DNA of 64,000 nt, from contig OY978099.1 of the NCBI GenBank assembly GCA_963854735.1, positions 806,001 through 870,000 on the forward strand, given 5' to 3'. A program made the position numbers and the translations under genes. Shown piece after piece: positions 34,236-45,637 of this stretch. The DNA comes from Marvania coccoides. Lineage: Eukaryota; Chlorophyta; Trebouxiophyceae; Chlorellales; Chlorellaceae. Below the pieces are notes generated by a model that was given only the letters and a program-made list of their open reading frames with translations, ran no database searches and was not told the DNA's origin. Within the stretch, counting starts at the first letter, position 1, and each line of letters opens with the position of its first letter.

Positions 34236-36155
34236 ATGACGGTTCCTCTCACAGGCAGCGCAGCGGCCGGCCCGCGGCCCGTTTGCCTCACCGCCGAAGC
34301 CATCTTGCGGCCCGACTCCCTGGCCACCTGCTCAGAGGTCCGCACCGCCGTCTCTTCATGGCTGCGCTCCCTCAACCGCGTTCCTGCCGTCAGCGGCCCC
34401 CTCCCCTGGCCCTCTGGCGACGCCTTTCTGGACGCCAACGTGGAAAGCCTCACCCTGGTGGACGTTGACGAGGCAATGCAGGTGCAAGGTGACGAGCACC
34501 CTTCGACGACGACCGTCCGCTCTTTCTTTCTTCCTTGGGAGGTCATGTTCACGGTGTTCGCATATGCCCTCGACTCCAACGGCCCAGAGGATGCCGACAA
34601 CGACGATGAGGAAGACGCGCCTTCCTTCCGTCAGTGGGCTTTGCCGAGTGCAGATTTTAACGGGCTGTGGGAGAGTCTATACTACGATACCGACGTTAAA
34701 AAACGCCTCCTGCGATACTCCGCCTCCACTCTGCTGTTTGCTGAGAAGGGCGTTAACCCTAACTTGGTTGGTTAAAAAAAAAAAAAAAACCGTTACGAAG
34801 ATGCATCCCTCTGTATTGAAACTGTCCTTTTTTTCTCATAGGTAACCTGCGGCCGCGTAGTGCTGCTGCATGGCCCTCCCGGGACGGGCAAGACATCGCT
34901 GTGTCGGGCGCTGGCGCAGAAGCTGGCTGTTAGGATGGGGGGAGCCGGGGCGTACTCAACGGCGGAGCTCATAGAGGTGAATTCCCACAGCCTGTTCAGT
35001 CGGTGGTTTAGCGAGAGTGGGAAACTGGTGGGGCGGCTGTTTGAGGCCATTAGAGAAAAGCTCGAAGATCCCGAAGCCCTCGTTTTTGTCCTGGTAGATG
35101 AAGTGGAGAGCTTGGCGGCTGCGCGCGGGGGAGGGGGCGGGGAGCCCAGCGACGCTGTGCGCGCTGTCAACGCTTTGCTGACCCAGGTAAGAAGAGAAAC
35201 CATTCACAAGTACATAAGTATTTGATTCTCCTATAATTGTTTTTATTTATTGTTTGTATGATGCATTAAATAGGATGAGATTTTTCCTTTTATGTTTTCT
35301 ATTACATAATGGGTAAAATATTATAAGTATCCTCGTTGTTTCTTTACAATTTTCAACTATTGCATGGAGCTATCGCCTTTAAATTGATTTATTGTTGCAT
35401 TCCCTACATACATTAGAATATGAAATACATTACAAATAAATGCACATTGCCACTTATGCAGCTAGACCAGCTTTCCAAGTACCGCAACTGCGTGAGTTTG
35501 TGTGTTTGATTTTGATTATTTGCTGATATGATGGCAGTCAGGCATGAATAATGAAAGGAAAAAAGGAGAGAATTGAATGAAATAATAAAATACTTGCAAT
35601 TTGCAGATGGTGCTCACCACCTCGAACATTACCGGCGCTATCGACCTGGCTTTTGTAGACCGAGCTGACATCAAGGCGTACATCGCGCTGCCCGCGCTCA
35701 GAGCTCGCTACGAGCTGCTGCGCTCCTCGGTGGAGGAGCTGGTCAAGGTGGGCATCGTGGAGCGGAGCGCTGTGCTGGCTGGGTTTCAAGAAGCGCAGCA
35801 GGCAGTGCATCAGGCGCAGCATGGCGCGCATCCTGGGTTTTCTACAGGTTGCGGAGGAGGGGCTGCCATGCAGGTGGAGGTGGAGGGCTGTGCTGTGCCT
35901 GAGGACGCGGCGAAGTGTACACAGCATGCGCAGCAGCATAAAGAAAGCTGTACTGCGGAGCTGTCGGCGATGATGCTGAACGTGGCGGAGGCGGCCGAGG
36001 GGCTCAGCGGCCGTGCACTGCGCAAGCTGCCGTTTCTGGCGCACGCCGAGCTGAGCGGGGGCGGCGGAGAGGAGTGCCCTGCGGCGCAGTTTCTGGCGGC
36101 GCTGGCTGTGGCTCTGGAGACTGAGAAGCGGGATAGAGGCGAGCTTTACAGATAG
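34236..36155 (+). CDS. PCH2: PCH2/TRIP13 AAA+ ATPase
   Basis: Four exons (34236-34766, 34842-35186, 35462-35491, 35607-36155), all phase 0, give 484 residues. After an N-terminal domain (about 170 residues) comes the AAA+ core: Walker A in [23 protein letters not shown] (Gly188-Thr195), the [21 protein letters not shown] block, Walker B in [14 protein letters not shown], and sensor 1 in [21 protein letters not shown]. Near the end, [17 protein letters not shown] is a family hallmark. PCH2/TRIP13 remodels HORMA proteins (Mad2, Hop1) with p31comet, acting in the spindle checkpoint and meiosis. Exon 3 is a 30-nt microexon encoding [11 protein letters not shown] cysteine-rich insert of about 50 residues (near 35810-35940) is not in the animal protein. 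Confidence 0.95.
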
Positions 36156-37034
36156 AACTACTGCAGAGGGACTATGTGCGCTTCCTGGAAGTCGGGACAT
36201 TGATCCCATAGTAGTTTTTTTGCTCATGCATAGCGGGGGCTGCTATAATGAGGTGTTTGTATGCTAGGGGCCGGCAGGAAGCAGATACAATGCGAGGGTT
36301 TGGGGATCCAATTTGAGCCAAAGCAGTGCGGCAGTGAGCTCCTGGCTTAATTGTTAGGACCAAGCTTGCCCCTCTGCTGTGTGGCCTCTGTTGCCGTCTC
36401 TGTGCGGAGTCTAAACCCTCAAATTTGTATTTGTATGTATTTTTGTGCAGTGCAGTACTCAGATAGCCTGATAATGATAACATAACGCTGAGAACGGCTT
36501 TGCATGCTTGTAACACAAATGTGACGGAAACTACCCGACGACAGAAAGGGTCGCTGAGCGTTTTAGAGAGTACGCGAGAAACGTTTTCCTTTGGTGAGAT
36601 ATTACACTGGCGTAATACACGAACGGCAGTCAAGTGCACTATATTACATAGACGAGTCCCTTAGACCTTTTCATTAGCACAGTACGAGAAGCTGCGTGGT
36701 TGGATATAAGCATTTCTTTTCTTTTCCTTTGTTATTCTTTTCTCTGTTTCTTTTAGCGGTTGGTTTTTCTTTGGTCTTTCTTTATTCTCATTTTCATTCA
36801 TCAATTTATTATTATTATTTCTGCTTGCACTTCGGTGCCAGTCTGGTGCCTTAGTTGCTTCTTTGTGCGGACTTTAAACCTGTAATGTATGTATGTATGT
36901 GTATACGTGTGAATGTGTTGACATTCTTCGTCATTTTCCCATGAAGTAGTTGCAAGCCCTCATCTACTGATTCGACAGCATCTCTCTACCAACGATTTCT
37001 AAAGGTATCTTACAATGCGCCCTGCTTCCCCTCC
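36156..37034. other. Convergent spacer with two diverged copies of a repeat
   Basis: 879 bp between the 3' ends of PCH2 and WDR26. Two stretches, about 36379-36446 and 36843-36909, share the core TTGC..TCT.TGTGCGGA.T.TAAACC followed by TG-rich text, suggesting an old duplication. ATTATTATT and GTATGTATGT runs lie at about 36808 and 36888. TTACA (TGTAA on the minus strand) at 37010 fits the WDR26 poly(A) signal. A 155-codon minus-strand frame (36172-36639) has no domain and is not called. Confidence 0.45.
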
Positions 37035-39445
37035 TCATTCCGCCATTGCCTCAGAATCGTCATCTGCAGCAGCGCTGCCGTTTCTCCAAATTTTCACCGT
37101 TCCGTCGTCAGATGCTGTCGCCAGCACGCCTGGCATGGAGCTGCTCCACGACACTGCGTTGACGGGACCCGTGTGGCTCTCCATTGTCGCCAGCAGCTCC
37201 CCTGAGGCCCGGTGCCACAGGCTCACGCTGCCGCTCGCAGCCCCACTGGCAATAAAACGCTCACCCACACCGCCCAAGCAGGAACGGAACAGATCCGAGC
37301 TGCAGTTGCAATTGATTCACGGGGAGGCAATCGATATTTAGTGGTGCCGAAATAAGGGACCCCCCCGGCAAAAATTAGCGAAGGATGGAAAATAAGTGCA
37401 TTTCCGTGAGCGTACAAACGCAATTGTTGGTTCTCTGTGCCTAAAATCACCTGTCTTCGAACTCTCTTTCAGGTGGGAAGCAGAACTTGCGGATCGCGAT
37501 GTGGGAGGCGCGCAGCTCCAGGCAGCCCTCCTCCTTTTCCCTTTCTTCCAGTTTCCACAGCCCAATGGGGGCCCCGTCTTCTCCGATATTGGCCAGCAGG
37601 TAATGCCCGCAGGAAGAAATGGAGAAGCTGGTGACGCCGCTTGATGCGTGGGTGAGGAGGATGTCGGTCCCGCGTTCGAAGGAACCCTGCGGAGAGAGGG
37701 TGAACACTGCCAGGCCGCCGTCCTCGTACCGAGAAACCTAAAATTAAAGAAAGAAGAAGAAAGAATGAAGTTCAAATCTGGAAAAAAACCAGGCGTCGAC
37801 ATTTAGTCTATCGTAGATGTCTAGATGTGAATAAATACTGAAAAATTGTGGCACACGTAAGAGCTGAAATTTTGCGGAGAGCGTTAAAGTACTAAAAAGC
37901 GAGAACGAGAGGCCAAACTGTATTTTCGCTCTATGGGCATTTATCGAGTATTCACAACATATTCTCACCAGGATATGTTTGCCGTTGGGGGTGACTTTGG
38001 CATCTTTTAAATCTCGCACCAACCAACGCTGCCTCACTCTGCCGTCAATTCCAATAACAACCACGCTGCGGTCCTGACTTGCGGTGAGCAATGTTTCACC
38101 GTCTGGCAGCCACGCTATTGACACCACGGTGTCGCTGTGCTCGTGCAGCACGCGCAGGCAACCGCTGCCGGTGCCGGCCAAGGTGGACCAAACGCGCACT
38201 TTGCGGTCTTGGCCTGCAGAAGTAATTAAATTCAAGGAAAAATTAGAAGAGGAAAAGTTCAGCCAAATCACTAATAGCAATGCTGAATATCTCAAAAGGC
38301 AGAAGCAGCAGATATATTTGATTGTACCAGAATACACATAAAATAATAAAATTACGGGATTTTTTCAACTCCTTACCGCAAGACGCAAGCATGGAGTCGT
38401 CAGGGCTCCACGCCAGCGCCGCCACGGGGCCTCCATGCCCTGACAACACCCGGCGCAACACAAACCGCTCCGTTTCCTCCCCCCCCCCCTCTCCCTCTTC
38501 CTCCCCCTCCCTGCGCTCCAACTCCCACAGCACCACCCTGGCGTCCTTCCCGGCGCTCGCCAGCAGGTCGCCTTTGTGCGAAAAAGAAAGGTCCCAAATT
38601 TCATCTGAGTGCGCCCTCAGGGTCTGCGATAAATTTGTCGGCAGCTGCTCCCTCCCTGCGCAGTAGTCCGAAAGCAGGGATAACTGGGGCGTGGGGACGT
38701 TGTGGAAGGTGCAGCGGTCCATCTGGGATGCCAACGCCTGTTCTATTAATGCCTCAAGTCGGCCGTCAAAAATCAGCGTGCCAGGCGGCAGAATCGCCTG
38801 CATCGCCTGCAGCACCCGCCGCCGTGCTTCCGTCGCAGCAGTGGGCAAAAAATCCCCGCCGCCGCCGCCCCCGCTGCTGCTGCCGCCGCCGCCAATGTCG
38901 CTGCTGGTTTCTTCCTCGTTTCTGCTCACTAGCAAGCGAGACAGGCTGCGCAGCCGATCCACGCTGACTACCAAGGGAGCGAGCTCCGTGCGCAGGCATT
39001 TTATGGCCGCCAGGACGTCACCCCTCAGCAGCAGCTCCCTGAATTTTTGCTCGGTTAATAGGCCGAGGCAGGCCGACTCCGCCTGCGCTGTGGGTACTGC
39101 CAGCGTGGGCACACACCGCGCGGCACCGTCCCAATCCCCGCTCATTACGCGCTGCTGCAGCTCGGTAGCAGCCGCGCTGGTGGTGGGAACGCCGGAGCGG
39201 CTGGAAAGCTCAGCAGCGATGCTGCCATACCCCAGCGATGCCATGGACTGCTGCAACAGCCGCAGGTACTCATGGGTGTCGATGAGGCCGCGCTTCCCCA
39301 CGGTCTTGGTGAGCGCAGGCCGCTTGAGAGGGGAGGCAGCAACGGCAGCAGCGTAGTCTTTGTCGGTGTTTCCCTCTGCCTGCTCCCGGTAGCGCTTGCT
39401 GCCGCGGGTGGGCGTCATTTCCTCTGGCTGCGGCTGCGGCGTCAT
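37035..39445 (-). CDS. WDR26: WDR26/GID7, LisH-CTLH-WD40 subunit of the GID/CTLH ubiquitin ligase
   Basis: Four exons (39445-38377, 38213-37969, 37737-37451, 37299-37035) give 621 residues. Residues about 50-85 form a LisH motif (GLIDTHEYLRLLQQSMASLG...AAELSSRSGV), followed by a CTLH-like helical region with LGLLTEQKFRELLLRGDVLA, then a WD40 propeller from LSQTLRAHSDEIWDLSFSHKG to ATASDDGTVKIWRNG. The order matches WDR26/GID7, which joins GID/CTLH E3 ligase modules into large rings and helps recruit substrates. Poly-Gly and poly-Glu linkers interrupt the CTLH region and the first blades. The frame is open upstream of the chosen ATG and an acceptor-like cag lies at about 39470, so an extra 5' exon is possible. 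Confidence 0.9.
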
Positions 39446-39833
39446 GGGTGTCTCACGTCGAGAAGTCTGCCCGCATAGAAAAATAGAAGCGATCAAATAA
39501 TTTTCGAATCTCAAGGTAGCTTGGGTGCTCTGTTGTCGGCAGCGTGAGCTTTTGCAGCACTCAAATGCCGGATCTAAGTCTATTTCAGTTTTATTTTACC
39601 AAAGCAGAATTGGGGATGTTTTGCTCAACTTTCAAGGTGCTGGCTGTTTTCAACGAAGCCACATATAAAACATGAATGAGTTGAAAGTAAGTGATCAGAA
39701 AGCGTACTGAAATAGCAAAGAAGGGGGTTGTGCAAAAAAGGAACAGGGTCATTCAAATAAAACACACACAGAGTAACAATTGAAAACGACCGCCGTTCAT
39801 ATATAGTAAGTATATCAGCTGGATCGCATTAAA
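39446..39833. other. Same-strand spacer (WDR26 upstream, acidic protein 3' end)
   Basis: 388 bp, AT-rich. Holds the WDR26 promoter or 5' exon and the 3' UTR of the acidic membrane protein gene. No further gene seen. Confidence 0.4.
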
Positions 39834-41721
39834 TTACCACTTGGGCGCGGCCTTGGGCTTCGTGGTCCTCACGTCCTCCCAGTTGGAGTCGTCAGTGCCC
39901 CACTCTCCCGCCGCACTGCTCGTGGCGGTGGATTTTCCGCCCAGAGGAGCGGACCCCAAAGGCTTGCTGCCCACGTCGACGTTAGCGTTGGGGATGGCAG
40001 CGTAGCGGCCCTTGACGGGCAGATCCATCATTCCCGAGCGGCTCTTGTTGCGGCTGTAGTAGATGATGCCGGCAATGACGCCCGCCACACCTAAGAAGAA
40101 AACAATGCCGGCGGTGGAAGAGGAGCTCGTGAGATCAGCGTCCTCCTCGGCATCGTCGTCGTCATCACTGTCGTCAGTTTCCGGCACAACAGCGGACTCC
40201 TGAGCCTTAATTTCGGTGGGAGCGATAGGGAGAGGGGTTGTCTCAGCGGGGGTCTCCTCTTCCTCTTCCTCCTCATCGACGGGCTCGATAACATCGCCAG
40301 CCTCCGCATCTTCCTCTTCCTCCTCGTCCGGCTTCTCGGGCTCAGCAACAGCGGCCGGCTCCTCTTCCTTCTCCTCCTCCTCCTCTTCCTCATCGGCAGC
40401 AGGCTCAGTGGGTTCATCTTCCTCCTCCTCCTCCTCCTCCGCCGCCGCCGCATCTTCTTCCTCCTCCTCCTCTTCGCCAGCAGCCTCCTCCTCCTCTTCT
40501 TCAGCAGCGGCGGTGGGCTTCTCCTCTTCCTCCTCCACTGCCTCCTCCTCGTCTTCTTCCTCATCAGCGGGCGCCTCCTTCTTCTCCACAGCCTTCTCTT
40601 CCTCCTCTTCCACAGGGGCAGCCGCGGGGGCAGCCGCCGCCTTGCTCCCGGCCTTCCCTTCCTCTTCCCCCTCAGCCTGAGCGGGGGCCATGGCAGGGGC
40701 GGCCACGGGGGCGGCCACAGAAGACTTAGATTCCGCACTGGGGACAGGGGCAGGGGCGGGCTCTCCATTGAGCGGCAGCGCCTCCTCCTTCTCTTCGACC
40801 TCCTCATCCTCATTGTCGCCGGCCAACGCCTCGTCCTTCTCCTCAACCTCCTCCTCCTCGGCGGCAGCTGCCTTCTTCGCGGGCTCCGCCTTCTCCTCCT
40901 CCTCTTCCTCGTAGTCGTAATCGTAGTCCTCCTCCTTCACGACAGCCTTAGCGGGCTTCTTCTTGGCGGCGCCGCCCTTTTTGGCAGCAGGCTTCTTAGG
41001 AGCAGCCTCCTCCTCGTCGTAATCGTCGCTCGCCTCCTTGGCGGCAGCGGCGGCCTTGGAGACGGGCTTTTTGGCGGGCTTCTCGTAGTCATTATCGGAG
41101 TCGTCCTCCTCTGCAGCAGCGGCGGCGGCCTTGGCGGCAGCGGGCTTTTTGGAGGGGGTGTCGTAGTCGTAATCGTAGTCGTCCGCGGCGGCCTTCTTTT
41201 TGGGGGCAGCCTTGGTGGACTCCTCGTCGTAGTCGTAGTCGGCAGCAGCCTTCTTTTTAGCCTCCTTGGTGGTGCGGCGAGCACTGTTGACATCATCTGC
41301 GACGAAAGAGGCAGCTTTGGGATGTTAATTGAGTTTATGAAGTGGCATTAGGCATTAATCGGGTGGCAGAGTGAGGAAAAGCGGCAGGCGAGGGCACCAG
41401 TCTGTCGCAATTGATGCTCGTTTCAATAGACGCACCATACTCGTAGTCCTTTGCCAAAAGGGTCCGCTCAGCGCCCTGAAAGTCAAGCCCATCGTCACGG
41501 CCTTCGTCCGGAAGGTCTGCATGGGCGATCGGGGGGCGACGTTAGCGCTGGTTCCAAAAGATGCGAAGATCCCACGTGAAAACAGGGGCAACCAGCGATA
41601 ATTAATGGCTGGTTGCAGAGATTTACAAACACTCACTTGAGTGGAGTCTGCGAGCGGCCGTGCATTCCCCCAGCAAAACCACAGCAACCGCTGCTAGGAG
41701 CAAAACTTGTGTGACCCTCAT
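39834..41721 (-). CDS. Acidic repeat type I membrane protein, function unknown
   Basis: Three exons (41721-41637, 41516-41436, 41296-39834) give 542 residues. Residues 1-22 (MRVTQVLLLAAVAVVLLGEC) are a clear signal peptide. A lysine/alanine region then alternates with DYDYDYD and DDYDEEE clusters (roughly 60-165), followed by about 230 residues dominated by Glu, Ala and Pro with runs of five to nine acids. One membrane segment (TAGIVFFLGVAGVIAGIIYY) sits about 70 residues from the end, and the cytoplasmic tail is Gly/Ser/Lys-rich with WEDVRTTKPKAAPKW at the end. This is not a known family to me. A lumenal calcium-binding or cell-wall-side role is only a guess from the charge. Confidence 0.8.
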
Positions 41722-42002
41722 CGTGCGTTCCCCCGCTTTTCTGGGGTTCTCCGGCCACGCGCTCCTTTCTGGATTGGCGCGGCGTTAAAAAAATATACGT
41801 GTTTTGTGAAAATTCGAGTTCTTTTATTGCTGTGCGTCGAGATGTTCTTTTTTTTCTCCCCCCGAGCGTGCTGCGACGAAAAAATGGATGGAGCACAGCA
41901 GGCCGGCGATCTAGACGAAAACATGCCTTTTCCTCACACACAATTACAATTTCAGAGCTTTAAAAAAAATACAAATTAAGTCTGCTCACGAAAGCAAAAA
42001 AA
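41722..42002. promoter_or_regulatory. Shared upstream interval of the acidic (-) and TPR (+) membrane protein genes
   Basis: 281 bp between divergent starts of two membrane proteins that both have low-complexity acidic/Ala-rich stretches. AT-rich at both ends. No defined element recognised. Confidence 0.45.
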
Positions 42003-45000
42003 ATGTCCAGTGACACAGACTTCGATGAGATGGAGGAGATGGAGGCTGTGGAGCAACCCATCGCCGCTCCCTCCTCCCCTCCCCCTTCCCAGGCTAAAAA
42101 ATCCTCCGGGTCGGCCAACACCGGCATCATCGCCGGCGTGGTGGTTGCTGGAGTGGGCCTCGCAGCTGCTGTTGGTGCCAAGTTCCTCTTTGGCAGAAAG
42201 TCGAGCGATGCGGGCAAGAAATCCACCGCCACCCGCACCAGACGCTCGGTTCCAGCCAGGCGCGCCCGCAGCACCACATCGGGCACCGCTTCCACGCCTC
42301 TGAGGCAAGGTTTTATTCAATCAACTCTGAACATCTGATGGTCCCACTCAACCCTTGCGCCACAGCTGTCGGGCCTTTCGGGGGCAATAAATTTACAAAA
42401 ATCACCGCTGTATTGCGCAAATTGAGTCTAAATTAATTCAATTCCTGCTTGTTTTGCAGCCCGGCATCGTCGTCTACGCCCACACCTCGTCCCACCAAGC
42501 CCGCCCTCCCGCCCCGCAAGGCCCCCGCGAAGGCCCCCGCGAAGGCCCCTGCAGCCGCCCCCGCAGCAGCAGCTCCCCAGGAGCCCTCATCCGCGGGCTC
42601 CTCATCCGCTGTTCCCGCAGTTGCGGCTGCGGCAGCTGCTGCCACCGCCGCTGCTGCCACCGTTGCAATCGTCAAGCCCGCTGAGCCTGCCCCCGCGCCT
42701 GCCCCTGCTCCCGCTCCTGCTGCTATTCTACAGGATATGGAGGTGGAGGCCGCTGAGCTGCGGCAGGCAGCAGAAGCTGCGCTGGAGGAGACGAAAGCAG
42801 CGGTGGCTGCTGGCAACGCCGAGGCCGCCGCCGCCGCTGCAGAGAACCTGGAGGACGCGGTGGACGACCAGATCCTGCTGGCGAAGGAGCAGGCGGTGGA
42901 GGCAATCGTGGGCGTAGTGGATGCTGCAGCTGAAGCAGAGGCGGCGGTTCAAGACGCAGAAAATGTGCTGGAGCACGCCGCTGAGGCGGCTGTCGAGCCT
43001 GCTGCTGAGCCTGCTGCGGTGGAGGAGGCGCCCGAGGTGCCCACCACCCCGGAGGAGACAAAAAATCCTGCAGCTGCTGTGGCTGCACCGGCACCGGCTG
43101 CCCCCGAGCCGGTGGCTGATGAGGCCCCACAGGAGGTTGTGAAAGAGGCGCCCGCCCCCGCAGCCGCCGAGCAGAGCTCCGCCACCAACGGAGCTGCCGC
43201 TGCTGCCGCTGCTGCCCCCGCCGGCGCTGTCGTGGCAGCAGAGAGCGGCGAAGGAGAGGAAGAGGAGGAGCAGGAGATCGTGCCTGACGAGGATGACGAC
43301 CAGTATGAGACTCTGGACGCGATTCCTCACCCCGAGCTGTCGTTCGCTGAGGCCCCCGACACCAAGTCGGAGTTGACCCCTGTGGAGGAGCAGATCCGCA
43401 ACATGTCGCTGCACGCCCACAAAGTCCTGAAAGAAAGCAACAGCAAGTGAGTCTGACGTCCCGTTATTATTATCACCTGTTTATTGTTGACTTCCCCCCC
43501 AAGAAACTTTGACCGAAAATGACGTTTCCCCCAGTATAAATAAATATAAAATTTCAAAATTTCGCTCACCGCTTTTTGAATGCCTTTCACCTTCTGCAGC
43601 AAGCTTCTTCAGGCCTCGAAGGAGCAGCAGGCGGCGCTGGACGTTGCGCTGCTGTCTCCCGAGGCGGCGGGCAAAGTGCGCCCCACCCTGGTGGCCGCCT
43701 GTGCTTTTGCGATGTCGGACATGCTCATCGCGCAGCGCAAGGTCAACGCCACCAAGGTGGCGCTGGCCATCGCCTACGACGCAGCGCAGCACATGCAGGG
43801 CAAGGGGGCCTCCATCCGCGCCCTTATGAACTAGTGAGCCCTCCAAAATCCCTCTTTCCAGCCGTCATTTATTCCACAAATAGCATAAATGCCCATTTCC
43901 CCTTTTTTTTAAGTTTTCTGAAGCTAAAACTTCTTTTTTTTCTTCTTCCTCCCTTTTTGCAGCGCCTACGTGCTGCGTGGCTCCGCCAAGCCCCGCTCCG
44001 CCCGCGCCGCCTACGTCACTGCCCTGAAGCTGGCCAGCGACGAGAACGGCGTGTCCCACCCCGCCGTGGAGCAGGTCAAGGCCGAGTACTGGCAGTACCT
44101 TGTAAAATCTGGGCGCAAGGAGGACGCCGTGCAGCTCCTTCTGGAGTCTGCCACGACGCTGCAAGCGGAGGCAGATCGCCTAAAACAGGAGCCTGAGGCC
44201 GAGGATGTGGCCCCCAAAGAGAGCCCTGCTGACGCAGAAGCCGCTCCCGCTGTACAGGGAGAGGTTGTGGACCCTGGATCGGGGCTTGAGCATTTGGAGA
44301 GCGAGGCGGCAGCGGGAGGGGGCAAGGAGGAGGAGGACGGCGAAGAGGCGCTCCCGCCCGCCACCCAGGCCGCGCACTACTCCATGCGCAACCTAATGAA
44401 CGCGGCAGCGGTGCTGGACAGCATGGGCAAGCATGAGGACGCGCGGGCGCAGCTGGAGAAGGCGCTGGAGACGGCGCTGGCCGCGCACGGCGAGAAGTCT
44501 GTGCCCCACATGAACGTGCTGTACGCCATGGGGGTGCACTTCAAACGCCTGGGCGACCTGCAGTCCGCCATCACCGCACACGAGGCGGTGCTCAACATTA
44601 TGGACGAGACTGTCGAGGTGTACGACCCCCCGCTGCTGCAGAACCGCATCGCCATTCTACGCGACACCGCGATGCTGTACGACCAGGCGGGCGAGGCGGA
44701 GACCGCGGTGGACTACGCCACGGGCGCGGTGGTGAACGCGCAGACGCTGGCCAAGATCGTGTCCCAAAATCCTCAAGCTCCCCCGGGGGTGGCCAGTCAG
44801 ATGATGGAGCCCTACTGGATGCTGCTGTCGAGGCTCAAAGAGAAGGCGGGCGACACGCAGGGCGCGGCGGAGGCCCGACGGGAGGCGCTGCGGGGGAAAC
44901 TGAACCTGGGGCTGGCTAGCAGAGGAGCGGGGCGTGGCGGTGCACAGGGCCGCGGTGGAGCGGCCAAGAAGACCCCTCGCAACAGCGGAGGTGGGGGTGG

Positions 45001-45043
45001 ACCCAACCCGTCGTCTGCCAGGGCGGGAGGCCGCCGGGTGTGA
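42003..45043 (+). CDS. Membrane-anchored TPR protein with Ala/Pro-rich linker
   Basis: Four exons (42003-42304, 42460-43446, 43600-43833, 43963-45043) give 867 residues. An acidic N-terminus is followed by one membrane segment (about 41-62, TGIIAGVVVAGVGLAAAVGA), a basic patch, and about 290 residues rich in Ala, Pro and Glu. The second half holds helical repeats: KVALAIAYDAAQHMQGKG, LMNAAAVLDSMGKHEDARAQLEKALE, LYAMGVHFKRLGDLQSAITAHEAVL and LRDTAMLYDQAGEAETAVDY, which read as TPRs of kinesin-light-chain/NPHP3 style. It ends in an RGAGRGGAQGRGG basic tail. TPRs bind partner proteins; the partner is unknown. The first intron needs a GC donor (42305) to keep frame; the plain GT 5 nt later does not. 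Confidence 0.8.
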
Positions 45044-45157
45044 GCTCGTGCGCAAAGAGAGAGTGATCAGCGCCGGCGAGGATATTTTTTTGAAAGAGAA
45101 AGAGAGCGGAGTGGAACAAGGGGTAGATGTGTGGCGCAGGGATGTTCTTCTTTGCTC

Positions 45158-45192
<35 letters not shown>

Positions 45193-45637
45193 CACTTTTA
45201 CCAGCAACGTGATAATGTGATGATTCGATGCAGCGGCGTGCGTGACAGCGATGCCTTCCTTTCTTTCTTTACACAGCTTTAGAACTATACACCAAGTGCT
45301 TCCTACCCTCGTAATAATCGGCGACCTTTTCCTCCTTAAACGTTCCCTCCCAACAATTTTCTTTTTTTTTTTCGTTTCAAGGCCGCTGTCGCTTTTTGGA
45401 ATACTCATTCGTGACCGTCAAAAATTCTTCATTACCTACTTTGTTTGTTTTGGTTTGTTTTGGTTTGGTTTGTTCATTCACTGCATGCACGCATGCAAAA
45501 AAACTTCTTCTTCTATGTGTTTTGTTCTACATCCACTAAACAGCCATTTAACGACTACATACTTCATTCAGCTTTTATTCTTCTACCTAAATTACCCCTC
45601 CCTAAGCATGCCTAGAACTGGTCATCTCCCATGTACT
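45044..45637. other. Convergent spacer with a (CTTT)n tract
   Basis: 594 bp, strongly pyrimidine-biased on the plus strand, between two 3' ends. Contains a (CTTT)n run and further TTTGG-type repeats at about 45440-45470. No gene seen. Confidence 0.5.
45158..45193. repeat. (CTTT)n microsatellite
   Basis: About eight CTTT units in the spacer after the TPR gene. Confidence 0.85.

Noticed and set aside
36172..36639. 155-codon minus-strand frame after PCH2
   Set aside because: No domain, AT-biased irregular codons, and it lies in a 3' spacer with diverged repeats.
40216..40680. Ser-rich plus-strand frame of 154 codons
   Set aside because: It is the reverse reading of the Glu/GAG-CTC-rich exon of the acidic membrane protein; the signal peptide, introns and membrane segment support the minus strand.
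42728..43420. 230-codon minus-strand frame
   Set aside because: Antisense of the Ala-rich exon of the TPR gene, with no splice partners or domain.
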